Below, piece by piece: positions 9,377-19,583 of a stretch of 64,000 nucleotides of DNA. The notes below the pieces were generated by a model. The model searched no databases, was not told where the DNA came from, and saw only the letters and a program-made list of their open reading frames with translations. The stretch is taken from NCBI RefSeq assembly GCF_000685965.1, contig NZ_JMLE01000001.1, positions 248,001 through 312,000 on the forward strand, in the 5' to 3' direction. Numbering within the stretch: position 1 is the first letter of the stretch; every line of letters begins with the position of its first letter. The translations under genes and the position numbers were made by a program. This stretch comes from Arthrobacter sp. UNC362MFTsu5.1 (GTDB lineage Bacteria; Actinomycetota; Actinomycetes; Actinomycetales; Micrococcaceae).

Positions 9377-9399
9377 CCGGCCGGGTTTGTCCCGGCCGG
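9377..9399. terminator. hairpin terminator between hemW and DUF4870 gene
   Basis: A perfect 9-bp stem, CCGGCCGGG and CCCGGCCGG, flanks a TTTGT loop immediately after the hemW stop. It lacks a clear U-run and lies between two converging genes. Confidence 0.55.
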
Positions 9400-9441
9400 A
9401 TGCGACGCCGGTGCTCGGCGCTGCCAATCGCGTTGCGCCCG

Positions 9442-9861
9442 CTACTTGATCCAGCGCAGGTTGAAGTCGTAGCGGTGCGGCTGGCCCCGGTTCACATGGA
9501 TTCCGGCCGCAACGGAGAAGCACGTCACGGCGATCCAAATCAGAGTGGCCAGCACCGCGAAGATGTTGCCCACCACCGGCAGCAGCACCAGGATGTTGCA
9601 GATGACCGCAGCGATTGTGGGAGGCAGGGTGAAGTTCAGCGCTTCCTTCGATTCCTGCGCCGTGAACGGTCCGCGGTCCTTGAAGATCAGGTAGATCAAC
9701 AGCGACGGGACGCACCCAAGGATGCCGCCGAAGTGCGCGAGGGTAGCCCACTGCCGGTCCTCGTTGGCCGTCAGCGGCAGGGCGTTGGCGGGGACACCAT
9801 GATACTGGGGCTGGCCATGGCCGGCCTGGTTGTCCCGTTGTTCACGTGCGTCTTCTGCCAA
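9442..9861 (-). CDS. DUF4870 membrane protein
   Basis: This small protein (139 aa) has a short polar N-terminus and three hydrophobic segments: GGILGCVPSLLIYLIF, then a segment around AAVICNILVLLPVVG, then AVLATLIWIAVTCFSVAAG. The order and the intervening AQESKEALNF match DUF4870 proteins (Tic20-like fold). The start chosen is TTG at 9861, with AAGGA 7 nt upstream. The open frame continues to 10044, but that would overlap the DUF3097 gene and add a basic, non-conserved extension. Function is unknown. Confidence 0.8.
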   Translation of the reverse strand: MAEDAREQRDNQAGHGQPQYHGVPANALPLTANEDRQWATLAHFGGILGCVPSLLIYLIFKDRGPFTAQESKEALNFTLPPTIAAVICNILVLLPVVGNIFAVLATLIWIAVTCFSVAAGIHVNRGQPHRYDFNLRWIK

Positions 9862-10006
9862 GGTGTCGTCCTTCGGATTGCAGTGGTGCGGTGGTTCCCG
9901 GAAAAGCGGACGCTGCCACAGGAGCAACAACCGCCGTATCAAGAATACTGGTTCACGGGTGCATTCGGAGAGTTCGACTTCCGCCCGGGGCGCTGGTAAC
10001 TTCCGC

Positions 10007-10858
10007 CTAGGGCACGGTGAGGAAGTCGATGACCTCTTCCACACGGCCCAGCAGGGACGGTTCCAGGTCGGCGTAAGTGCGTACCGCCCCCAGCAGCTTC
10101 TGCCAGCCCAGGCCGATGTCTTCCTTGGTCTCGTGCGGCCAGCCGAAGGCAGTCAGGATCCCGGTCTTCCAGTCCACGCCCCGCGGAATGACCGGCCAGG
10201 CGTCAATGCCGAGCACTGCCGGCCGGATTGCCTGCCACACGTCCACGTAGGGATGGCCCACGATCAGGACGTTGCCCGCGGCGCCGGGCGACGCCATCAC
10301 GGCATCGGCGATCCGTGATTCCTTCGAATTCGCAACCAGGTGGTCCACCAGCACTCCCAACCGGCGGCCCGGACCCGGCCGGAATGCTGCAACCGCCGCC
10401 GTGAGATCGTCAATGCCGTGCAAGGGCTCGACGACGATGCCCTCCACCCTGAGGTCGTCACCCCAGACTTTTTCCACAAGTTCGGCGTCGTGCTTGCCTT
10501 CCACCCAGATGCGGCTGGCCTTGGCCACCTGGGCGCGCTGGCCCGCCACCCGCACGGATCCGGAGGCGGTCCTGCCGGATGCGGCGGAGGCGGCCTGGGC
10601 GCGCGGGGCCGGGGGCATCAGCCGGATCGGCAGGCCGTCCAGGAGGAATCCGTAGCCGAGGCGGAACGTGCGGGACTTGCCGCGCCGGTCCTCCAATGCC
10701 ACAACGTGCATCCCGCCGGACTTTTCCACCCTGGTGACAGCGCCCACCCAGCCGGACTGCACGTCTTCCAGCACCATGCCGCGTTCAACCGGCACTTCGG
10801 GAAGCTCGGCTTTCCGGGGAGCCGTGATGTCCTGCGGGCCCCAGTTCTGGTACGACAT
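10007..10858 (-). CDS. DUF3097 family protein
   Basis: This actinobacterial protein of unknown function has 283 aa. The start is the ATG at 10858 (MSYQNWGPQDI); the frame stays open for 47 more codons but runs over the hrcA promoter region. The N-terminal third resembles a small beta barrel (GWVGAVTRVEKSGGMHVV). A central RIWVEGKHDAELVEKVWG followed later by LGVLVDHLV has the Glu then Asp-x-His pattern of a TOPRIM-like fold, suggesting nucleic acid binding; this last point is inference. It is divergent from hrcA. Confidence 0.88.
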   Translation of the reverse strand: MSYQNWGPQDITAPRKAELPEVPVERGMVLEDVQSGWVGAVTRVEKSGGMHVVALEDRRGKSRTFRLGYGFLLDGLPIRLMPPAPRAQAASAASGRTASGSVRVAGQRAQVAKASRIWVEGKHDAELVEKVWGDDLRVEGIVVEPLHGIDDLTAAVAAFRPGPGRRLGVLVDHLVANSKESRIADAVMASPGAAGNVLIVGHPYVDVWQAIRPAVLGIDAWPVIPRGVDWKTGILTAFGWPHETKEDIGLGWQKLLGAVRTYADLEPSLLGRVEEVIDFLTVP

Positions 10859-11009
10859 CGGGTAGACACAACCTTGCGCTAGAAAATGTGAAACAGGAGA
10901 AGTGAAACAGGGGCGCCGTGGCTTCACGGACGTGCCTGTCCTGTCCCGCTCCGGAGTTTCGCCCGGAGCGGTACCAATGCTAACAACGCGGCGACTCATA
11001 TTAGACTGG

Positions 11010-11036
11010 TTAGCACTTAGACATGACGAGTGCTAA
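11010..11036. promoter_or_regulatory. CIRCE operator for HrcA
   Basis: TTAGCACTT-N9-GAGTGCTAA matches the CIRCE inverted repeat (TTAGCACTC-N9-GAGTGCTAA) with one mismatch, in the last base of the left arm. It lies 69 bp upstream of hrcA, where it should let HrcA repress its own operon until heat or misfolded protein titrates GroEL away. The divergent DUF3097 gene begins 150 bp away and could also be affected. Confidence 0.92.
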
Positions 11037-11104
11037 CGGTAGACGGGATCTGGCAGGCGAAAAAGCCGGTCCGCGGCCCGGGTTAAGCCGATCGGAGGTG
11101 GAGA

Positions 11105-12118
11105 ATGAGCGAACCACGCAAGCTAGAAGTACTGCGCGCCATCGTGGAGGACTACGTCCATTCCCGCGAACCTGTGGGCTCCAAGGCCCTGGTGGAGAGA
11201 CACCATCTGGGAGTCTCCAGCGCCACCATCCGCAATGACATGGCGGCCCTGGAAGATGAGGGCCTGATCACGGCGCCGCACACCAGCGCGGGGAGGATCC
11301 CCACCGACAAGGGCTATCGGCTCTTTGTCGACCAGATTTCCGCCGTCAAGCCGCTGTCGCAGGCCGAACGCCGGGCCATCCAGACGCTGCTCGAAGGTTC
11401 GGACGACCTGGACGACGTCCTGGAGCGTACCGTGCGGCTGCTGTCGCAGCTGACCAACCAGGTGGCCGTGGTGCAGTATCCGCACCTCAGCCGTGCCATG
11501 GTGCGGCACATCGAGTTTGTGCTGCTGGCGCCGCGCCAGGTCCTCGCTGTCCTGATTGCGGACACCGGTAAGGTCGAACAACGGGTCATCGACGTCGGCC
11601 AGGAGCTCAGCGACGAGGCCGTCGCCGGCCTCCGCACACGGTTCCTGAAGAGCCTGGCGGGGACACCGCTGAGCCTGCTCCCGCAAGCGCTGCCCGCCGT
11701 CGTCGCAAGCTGTGAACCGGCACGCCGGCACGCCGCCCAGGCGCTGGCCCGCGGCCTGGATGCCCTGGCCAGCAGTACCCGCGAAGAGCGGATGGTCATG
11801 GCCGGCACCGCCAACCTCGCGCGGTCCAACGTTGACTTCCCGCTGAGCATCGGCCCGGTCCTCGAGGCGCTTGAGGAACAGGTGGTCATGCTCCGCCTGC
11901 TCAGCGAGATGGCGCAGGACCCCCGCGGCGTGACCGTCAGCATCGGCCGGGAGAATCCCTACGACGGCCTCGCGGAAGCCTCGGTGGTGGCCACGGGCTA
12001 CGGGCCCGGTTCCAGTGCCAAGGTGGGCGTACTTGGGCCCACCCGGATGGACTATCCCACCACCATGGCCGCGGTCCGTGCCGTGGCACGCTACCTTTCC
12101 AGGATCCTCGGGCCTTGA
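11105..12118 (+). CDS. hrcA: heat-inducible transcription repressor HrcA
   Basis: This repressor of class I heat shock genes has 337 aa. The winged helix at the N-terminus is clear (KLEVLRAIVEDYVHSREPVG and VSSATIRNDMAALEDEG), followed by APHTSAGRIPTDKGYRLFVD, the family signature. The ATG has GGAGGTGGAGA upstream. A CIRCE operator precedes it and dnaJ follows 114 bp downstream, the classic hrcA-dnaJ pair. Autoregulation is expected. Confidence 0.97.
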   Translation: MSEPRKLEVLRAIVEDYVHSREPVGSKALVERHHLGVSSATIRNDMAALEDEGLITAPHTSAGRIPTDKGYRLFVDQISAVKPLSQAERRAIQTLLEGSDDLDDVLERTVRLLSQLTNQVAVVQYPHLSRAMVRHIEFVLLAPRQVLAVLIADTGKVEQRVIDVGQELSDEAVAGLRTRFLKSLAGTPLSLLPQALPAVVASCEPARRHAAQALARGLDALASSTREERMVMAGTANLARSNVDFPLSIGPVLEALEEQVVMLRLLSEMAQDPRGVTVSIGRENPYDGLAEASVVATGYGPGSSAKVGVLGPTRMDYPTTMAAVRAVARYLSRILGP

Positions 12119-12232
12119 CCGGCCCTTCATCAGCCAACCAGGCCTCCGTGTCCCGGCTTCCGGGGGCGGCAGCAGCATCATAGGCACCACCCAAGGCATT
12201 ACAGGCAGTACAACCAGGAAGAGATACGAACT

Positions 12233-13360
12233 TTGAGCAGCCACTACGACGTTCTTGGAGTCTCACCCGAAGCGACGGGCGAAGAGATCAAGAAGGCCTA
12301 CCGAAAGCTTGCGCGCACGTTGCACCCGGACGTGAACCCCGGTGAGGATGCCTCGGACCGCTTCAAGGCTGTCACGCACGCCTATGAAGTGCTGTCCGAT
12401 CCGCAGAAGCGCCGCGTCTACGACACCACCGGCAACGAGAACGGCACCGACAACGGTTTCGGCGGCGCCGGCTACTCGGGGCAGGGTTTCGCCTTCCAGG
12501 ACATTTTCGACACCTTCTTCGGTGCGGGCGGCTCGTCCGGACCTGCCTCGCGCGTCCGCCGGGGGCAGGACGCCCTCATCAGCGTCCGCATCGACCTCCG
12601 CGACGCCGTCTTCGGCGTCAACAAGAAGCTCGAAGTGGACACGGCCGTAACGTGCCCCACCTGCGAAGGCTCCTGCTGCCAGCCCGGGACCCACCCCGTC
12701 CGCTGTGACATCTGCGGCGGCAGCGGCCAGGTCCAGCGGGCCGTCCGTTCCATCCTGGGCCAGGTCATGACCGCGGCGCCCTGCGGCTCCTGCGAGGGCT
12801 TCGGAACCGTCATCAAGGATCCCTGCAACGAGTGCAACGGGCAGGGCCGCATCCGCAGCCGGCGTTCGCTGACCGTCAAGGTCCCTGCCGGCGTGGCCAC
12901 CGGAACCCGGATCCAGCTGGGCGGCCAGGGCGAAGCCGGGCCCGCCGGCGGACCTTCCGGCGACCTCTACGTGGAGATCCGGGTCAACAACGACGCCACC
13001 TACGTACGCGACGGCGATGACCTCCACGCGACCCTGCACATCCCGATGACTGCAGCAGCCCTTGGCACCGAACTGAGCCTGGACACCTTCGACGGCCAGC
13101 AGGAGATCGACGTCAAGGCGGGTACCCAGTCCGGCGAAGTCATCACCCTTCGCGGCCTCGGCGTGACCCACCTCCGGGGCTACGGCCGCGGCGACCTGAA
13201 AGTCCACCTCCAGGTCGAGACTCCGGCCAAGCTTGATGCCGCGCAGGAAGACCTGCTGCGCCAGCTCGCGAAACTCCGTGGCGAGCAGTACACCGAAGGG
13301 AAACTCTCCGCCAGCGGCGGCGTCTTCGCCAAGCTGCGGGACCGGCTCGGTAACCTGTAG
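12233..13360 (+). CDS. dnaJ: chaperone DnaJ
   Basis: This is the Hsp70 co-chaperone (375 aa). The J domain has HPD at residues 31-33. A Gly/Phe-rich segment (about 70-100) follows, and then four zinc-binding repeats: [24 protein letters not shown] and CNECNGQG. The C-terminal substrate-binding domains are complete. In the first zinc repeat the last position is Cys instead of Gly. The start is TTG at 12233, with AGGAAGAG about 10 nt upstream. Pairing with hrcA marks it as the HrcA-linked DnaJ2 type common in actinobacteria. Confidence 0.95.
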   Translation: MSSHYDVLGVSPEATGEEIKKAYRKLARTLHPDVNPGEDASDRFKAVTHAYEVLSDPQKRRVYDTTGNENGTDNGFGGAGYSGQGFAFQDIFDTFFGAGGSSGPASRVRRGQDALISVRIDLRDAVFGVNKKLEVDTAVTCPTCEGSCCQPGTHPVRCDICGGSGQVQRAVRSILGQVMTAAPCGSCEGFGTVIKDPCNECNGQGRIRSRRSLTVKVPAGVATGTRIQLGGQGEAGPAGGPSGDLYVEIRVNNDATYVRDGDDLHATLHIPMTAAALGTELSLDTFDGQQEIDVKAGTQSGEVITLRGLGVTHLRGYGRGDLKVHLQVETPAKLDAAQEDLLRQLAKLRGEQYTEGKLSASGGVFAKLRDRLGNL

Positions 13361-13362
13361 CG

Positions 13363-14139
13363 GTGAGCAACCCGGTCTTTTTCGCAACCCCCGGAGCCCT
13401 GGACCACCAGGTTCCCGGTTCGCACTTTGTCCTCGAAGGCGCAGAAGCGAGGCATGCGGTCACCGTCAAGCGGATTGCCGTGGGGGAGTCCGTTGACATC
13501 GCCGACGGCGCCGGCAAAAGGCTGACCGGCACGGTCGCCGCCGTTGGCCAGGGTGAACTGACAGTGGAGTGTTCCGTCCTCGACACCGAGGAGCGCCCGG
13601 ACGTCCGCCTGGTCCTGGTCCAGGCATTGGCCAAAGGCGACCGGGACGAACTCGCCGCAGAAACAGCCACCGAACTGGGGATCGACGCCATCATCCCGTG
13701 GCAGTCCGAACGGTCCATCGTCCGGTGGAAAGGCGAACGGGCCGCGAAGGCCCATGCCAAATGGCAGTCCGTGGTGACTGCAGCTGCCAAACAGGCGCGG
13801 CGGGCCTGGATTCCCGAAGTCCGGGCCGCCGTCGACGGTGCCGGACTTCAGGCGGCAGTCTCCGCCGCGGACCTGGCCATCATCCTCCATGAGGATGCCG
13901 TGCGCCCGCTACGGAGCGTGCTCGAGGCGTGGCGCGGGGACAACGCCGATGCACCGGTGCCGGGGCCGCGCGAAATCCTGCTGATTGTGGGGCCCGAAGG
14001 CGGCATCAGTCCGCGGGAGGTCACCCGGCTGTGCGGGGCCGGCGCCGTGACGGCGCTTCTGGGCCACCACGTGCTGAGGTCGTCCACGGCAGGACCGGCC
14101 GCCACCGTCCTCGCCAGCGACATCCTGGGCCGCTGGTAG
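13363..14139 (+). CDS. rsmE: 16S rRNA (uracil1498-N3)-methyltransferase
   Basis: This SPOUT-class enzyme (258 aa) methylates N3 of U1498 in 16S rRNA using SAM. An N-terminal PUA-like domain includes HFVLEGAEARHAVTVKR. The C-terminal knot has LVLVQALAKGDRDE, the EPxxxRxx-like stretch around IIPWQSERSIVRW, and LLIVGPEGGISPREV followed by LLGHHVLRSSTAGPAA. The start is GTG 2 bp after the dnaJ stop, so it is in the heat-shock operon. The hrcA-dnaJ-rsmE order is widely conserved. Confidence 0.96.
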   Translation: MSNPVFFATPGALDHQVPGSHFVLEGAEARHAVTVKRIAVGESVDIADGAGKRLTGTVAAVGQGELTVECSVLDTEERPDVRLVLVQALAKGDRDELAAETATELGIDAIIPWQSERSIVRWKGERAAKAHAKWQSVVTAAAKQARRAWIPEVRAAVDGAGLQAAVSAADLAIILHEDAVRPLRSVLEAWRGDNADAPVPGPREILLIVGPEGGISPREVTRLCGAGAVTALLGHHVLRSSTAGPAATVLASDILGRW

Positions 14140-14211
14140 CCACCGCACGCCGGCAGCGGTTGTCCACGGGCGCCACGTGGCGTTGCCCCTCCAGGGGGAA
14201 GCGCTCAGGCG

Positions 14212-15174
14212 CTAGGCAACCTTGAAACCGCGGGAGTCCACATTCAGTTCCCGGTCGGGTTTCCCGGGGTCGGCCTGGAATACCCGGATCTCATAGTTTC
14301 CAGGTGCCAGGTTGACATTCAGCGAGAAGAGCCCGGACTGTGCCTGGTCTGCCGAGGCGGTGACATCGCCGCCCAAATAGGCCGTCTTATCGCTGCTGCC
14401 GTCGACTTTCAGGATTTTCCACTTGAGTTTGCCCCCGGGCAGCGTGCTTCGTCCGCTGATCTTGACACTGCCGTCAGGGACGCCCACACCCTCCTGGGGA
14501 TCGATGATCCATACCGGAGCCACCATGCCCGCCCCGCGGGGAGTGGGACTGCCGAGCCGAACGTGGTTGAAGGCCAGGTAATCCGTGTGCCCGTCAACCA
14601 GGATGACCACCTGGATCTGCTGGCCCGAGTCCACCAGCCCTGAGCTCGCTCCCGCGGCCGTTGCCGTGTAGACCAGCTGCTGGATGGCGCGCTTGGCCAT
14701 GTCCTCGTCGAGGTTGCTGTTGAAGGCATCCGGTGAGACGTCCACCGTGATGACGTTCTTGCCGGAAATCGACGTTGCCAGCTTCTTCGGGTTCTGCCAC
14801 GGCGTGAAGTAGTCGGGATCCAGCGGCTTATCCGACATCATGGAGCGCAGGGCCCTGGTCACCGGGTTTTCCTGCTCCGGGACATCGCGGAATTCGCGGT
14901 ACAGGAAGACGTTCTCGTTGCTGCGCCCGATCCAGTACACCGGTGCCTTGTTGGAAGCCTGCGTGGTTTCCAGTGGAGCACTCGTGCTGGGAACGCCCGC
15001 GGTGGCGGACCCGGTGACGGTCTGGGGCGTGCTGGCAGCGGTGTTTGTGGACGGCTGGGGAGTGGCGACGCAGGAGGACAGCACCATGGCGGCGAGCAGC
15101 ACAAACAGGAGCACGGCGGAACGTTTCCGCCTGCCTCCTGCTGCCTGCCGGCGTCGTGGGTTCCTGCTCTCCAT
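14212..15174 (-). CDS. GerMN / Gmad2 domain lipoprotein
   Basis: This is a predicted membrane-anchored lipoprotein (320 aa): an Arg/Lys-rich start, a hydrophobic core and the lipobox LSSC near residue 34. A Thr/Ser/Pro linker follows. A GerMN domain covers about 75-205 (VTRALRSMM through ITVDVSPDAFNSNLDED to IQVVILVDGH), and a Gmad2 immunoglobulin-like domain covers about 215-320, ending in YEIRVFQADPGKPDREL. Such proteins are surface-located, and some work with LCP or two-component systems. Here it faces rsmE and is divergent from phoH. Exact function is unknown. Confidence 0.85.
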   Translation of the reverse strand: MESRNPRRRQAAGGRRKRSAVLLFVLLAAMVLSSCVATPQPSTNTAASTPQTVTGSATAGVPSTSAPLETTQASNKAPVYWIGRSNENVFLYREFRDVPEQENPVTRALRSMMSDKPLDPDYFTPWQNPKKLATSISGKNVITVDVSPDAFNSNLDEDMAKRAIQQLVYTATAAGASSGLVDSGQQIQVVILVDGHTDYLAFNHVRLGSPTPRGAGMVAPVWIIDPQEGVGVPDGSVKISGRSTLPGGKLKWKILKVDGSSDKTAYLGGDVTASADQAQSGLFSLNVNLAPGNYEIRVFQADPGKPDRELNVDSRGFKVA

Positions 15175-15548
15175 GGTGATCCCGGTACCTGCCCTGTCCT
15201 ATAAACGTTGCCGATGAAGTGGTCCGTGGCGGGCGAAAGCCCGCGATGGATTCCAGCATTACATAGAGTTCCAGGCGCCCTGCGGCGTTTGCGGACGGAT
15301 TGCCGAACTGCAACGGGAACGATACGAGGCCGATACGAAGTTGATACCTAATGACGGGAATCTGCAACGAAGCGGTCGCGGCCAAACGCCTGGCGGGCAC
15401 GCCCCGCGGCCCCCGGACGGCTTACTGGCGTAAGATATAAGGACTCGGCCGCGCACGGAGTCCGACGCTGAAGCAGCGGGGGCGAAGTGATCGGCCAGAG
15501 AAACAATTTTCCTAACTGGAGGGGACCAGAGGCCCGCAGGCCGGCACC
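15175..15548. other. long intergenic region between lipoprotein gene and phoH
   Basis: This 374-bp divergent gap should hold promoters for both neighbours. I see no open gene in it. A TAAGATATAAGG tract near 15431 could be a -10 region for the phoH operon, about 110 bp before its start, but no convincing -35 is paired with it. GGAGGGGACC at 15519-15528 is purine-rich yet too far from the phoH start to be its ribosome binding site. Confidence 0.4.
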
Positions 15549-16637
15549 ATGACTGAAGCAACAAACGGAAGGCCCCGGTTCAGCGCCGGTGAGCGCACCA
15601 CAGGTGAATTTCCCCACAGTCTTCCCGGTGTCCGGACGGAGGTGGTCATCTTCGACAACTCCGAACAGATGGTTCAGTCCCTCGGCAGTCACGACGAGGC
15701 CCTCCGTTTTATCGAGGAACAGTTTCCTGCCGTGGATTTCCATGTCCGCGGCAATGAACTGGCCATCAGCGGCCCCGCGGCCGACGTTCCCAGGATCATG
15801 CGCCTGCTCCATGAAGTAAGGGGCCTCGTTGACCGGGGCACAGTCATCACACCGGCGGTGCTGCAGCAGCTCGCTGCCCTGCTCCGGAGCCAGTCGCTCC
15901 AGAACCCCGTTGAGGTGCTGACCTACAACATCCTCTCGAGCCGTGGCAAGACGATCCGGCCGAAGACCCTGAACCAGAAGAATTATGTGGACGCCATCGA
16001 CGCGAACACGGTGATCTTTGGAATCGGACCGGCCGGCACCGGCAAGACCTTCCTCGCCATGGCAAAGGCCGTCCAGGCCCTGCAGCAGAAGGAAGTCAGC
16101 CGCATCATCCTCACCAGGCCGGCGGTGGAGGCCGGCGAACGGCTGGGCTTCCTGCCCGGGACGCTCAGCGACAAGATCGATCCGTACCTGCGGCCGCTCT
16201 ACGATGCGCTCCACGACATGATGGACCCGGAGTCCATCCCGCGGCTGATGGCGGCGGGCACCATTGAAGTGGCCCCGCTGGCCTACATGCGCGGCCGAAC
16301 GCTCAACGACGCGTTCATCATCCTCGACGAAGCCCAGAACACCACGCCGGAGCAGATGAAGATGTTCCTGACCCGCCTCGGGTTCGGCTCCAAAATGGTG
16401 GTCACCGGGGACGTCACGCAGGTGGACCTGCCGTTCGGCACCCGTTCCGGCCTCCGGATCGTGGAGGAGATCCTCCAGGGCATTGACGACGTCAACTTCA
16501 GCGTGCTGGACGCCTCAGACGTAGTGCGCCACCGCCTCGTCGGCGACATTGTCAACGCCTACGGCATTTGGGATGAGGCACAAAGGAACCGGGTGAAGCA
16601 TTCCGTGCCCCGGGAGAAGCGGGGAGAACACGCATGA
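15549..16637 (+). CDS. PhoH-like ATPase
   Basis: This cytoplasmic PhoH-family ATPase (362 aa) has an N-terminal KH-like RNA-binding part (about 30-95). A RecA-type ATPase domain follows, with Walker A GPAGTGKT (about 160-167), Walker [10 protein letters not shown] and [11 protein letters not shown]. Fusion with RNA-binding sequence and linkage to ybeY and era point to rRNA or RNA metabolism. The ATG at 15549 has only a weak ribosome binding site. It overlaps ybeY by 4 bp (ATGA), the first link in a four-gene coupled operon. Confidence 0.93.
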   Translation: MTEATNGRPRFSAGERTTGEFPHSLPGVRTEVVIFDNSEQMVQSLGSHDEALRFIEEQFPAVDFHVRGNELAISGPAADVPRIMRLLHEVRGLVDRGTVITPAVLQQLAALLRSQSLQNPVEVLTYNILSSRGKTIRPKTLNQKNYVDAIDANTVIFGIGPAGTGKTFLAMAKAVQALQQKEVSRIILTRPAVEAGERLGFLPGTLSDKIDPYLRPLYDALHDMMDPESIPRLMAAGTIEVAPLAYMRGRTLNDAFIILDEAQNTTPEQMKMFLTRLGFGSKMVVTGDVTQVDLPFGTRSGLRIVEEILQGIDDVNFSVLDASDVVRHRLVGDIVNAYGIWDEAQRNRVKHSVPREKRGEHA

Positions 16638-17103
16638 GCATCGAAGTAAACAACGAATCAGGCGTCCGGGTGGACGAAGCCCAGCTGGTTGCACTGGCCC
16701 GGTATGTGTTCGAACGCCTGTACATCCACCCCCAGGCCGAGCTTTCCATCCTCCTCGTGGACGAACCCGCCATGGAAAAACTCCATATCGAGCTGATGGA
16801 TGAGCCCGGCGCCACCGACGTACTGTCCGTTCCCATGGACGAACTGACTCCGGGTACGCCGGACAAGCCGACGCCGCAGGGCATGCTCGGCGATATTGCG
16901 GTGTGCCCGCAGGTGGCGGAAGTCCAGGCACGCAACGCCGGACATTCCACCCAGGACGAGATGCTGCTGCTGACCACCCACGGGATCCTGCACCTCCTGG
17001 GCTACGACCACGCCGACCCGGAAGAAAAAGAAGAGATGTTCGGCCTGCAGCGGGAACTGCTTGAGGGCTTCACCGGCAAAGAAGCCCCGTCAGAGACGAT
17101 GCA

Positions 17104-17107
<4 letters not shown>
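16634..17107 (+). CDS. ybeY: endoribonuclease YbeY
   Basis: This zinc-dependent RNase (157 aa) takes part in 16S rRNA 3' end maturation and ribosome quality control. The metal-binding motif HGILHLLGYDH near residue 116 is intact, and GATDVLSVPM and MLGDIAVCP are further family signatures. The start overlaps the phoH stop and its own stop overlaps the next gene's GTG, both by 4 bp. This suggests translational coupling across the operon. Confidence 0.96.
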
Positions 17108-18430
<1,323 letters not shown>

Positions 18431-18447
<17 letters not shown>

Positions 18448-19387
18448 AGCGGACGGCGAGGCCTTTGGCGGCTTCCGTGCCGGATTTTCGATCCTTGTGG
18501 GCAGGCCGAACGCCGGTAAGTCCACACTGACGAACGCCCTGGTGGGCAAGAAGGTGGCCATCACCTCGGCCAAGCCGCAGACCACGCGCCACACCATCCG
18601 TGGAATCGTGCACCGGGACGACGCCCAGCTGATCCTCGTCGACACTCCCGGCCTGCACCGGCCGCGGACGCTGCTTGGCAAGCGCCTCAACGACCTCGTG
18701 GCGGACACCCTTTCCGAAGTGGACGCCATCGGCTTCTGCCTTCCGGCCAACGAGAAGATCGGCCCCGGCGACCGCTTCATCGCCGCGCAGCTGGCCGCGG
18801 TAGGCAAGAAGCCCATCATCGCAATTGTGACCAAGGCCGACCTCGTGGACCGGCAGGCGCTGACCGAACAGCTGCTTGCCGTCGCCGCACTGGGACGCGA
18901 GGTCCTCGGCGAGGACGGCTGGAAGGACATCGTTCCGGTGTCGGCCACCGACGGCTTCCAGGTGAGCACGGTGGCGGACGTCCTGATCAGCCACATGCCG
19001 CCGTCCCAGCCGCTGTATCCGGACGGCCACCTTACTGACGAGCCCGAAGCCGTCATGGTGGCCGAACTGATCCGTGAAGCCGCCCTGGAGGGCGTCCGCG
19101 ACGAACTTCCGCACTCCCTCGCCGTCGTGGTCGAGGAGATTGTTCCCCGCGAGGGCCGGCCCGAGGACAGCCCCTTCCTCGACGTCCGGGTCAACCTTTA
19201 CGTGGAGCGGCCGTCCCAGAAAGCCATCATTATCGGCAAGGGCGGCGCCCGGCTGCGGGAAGTCGGCACCACTGCACGCAAGGGCATCGAAGCGCTGCTC
19301 GGAACGCGCATCTACCTTGACCTGCACGTCAAGGTGGCCAAGGACTGGCAACGGGATCCGAAGCAGCTGGTCAAGCTCGGTTTCTAA
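18431..19387 (+). CDS. era: GTPase Era
   Basis: This essential GTPase (318 aa) binds the 3' end of 16S rRNA in 30S assembly. G1 is GRPNAGKST, with QTTRH, DTPG (in VDTPGLHRP) and TKAD as the later G motifs. The C-terminal KH domain has KAIIIGKGGARLREVG. The start is GTG at 18431, with GGAG 6 nt upstream, inside the end of the preceding gene (17-bp overlap). A longer open frame continues upstream but lies wholly within the CBS gene. Confidence 0.97.
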
Positions 19388-19435
19388 CCCGCATCACGGT
19401 TTGCGGCAGCCACCGGGTCCACCGGACAGTGGCTG

Positions 19436-19478
19436 CTACCCGGCTGCTGCCCGGGCACTACCCGGCTGCTGCCAGGCA
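19436..19478. repeat. tandem duplication of about 22 bp after era
   Basis: Two adjacent copies of CTACCCGGCTGCTGCC, each followed by a short CxGGCA ending, lie at 19436-19457 and 19458-19478. They sit in the gap between era and the LCP gene. This looks like replication slippage; no function is evident. Confidence 0.55.
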
Positions 19479-19583
19479 TGCCCGGCCGGGCCCGCACGAC
19501 GGCGGCCTCCGGGCATCGGGCATTTTCCCAGTCTCGGCCACTAAAATGGACCGAACCCGTTTTATAGAGGAAGGTAACACCAC

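Noticed and set aside
9862..10044. 61-codon upstream extension of the DUF4870 gene
   Set aside because: It overlaps the DUF3097 gene end, is Arg/Pro-rich, and a well-placed ribosome binding site supports the TTG at 9861.
10859..10999. 47-codon upstream extension of the DUF3097 gene
   Set aside because: It would run through the hrcA promoter region and lacks conservation-like character; the ATG at 10858 begins the family-like sequence.
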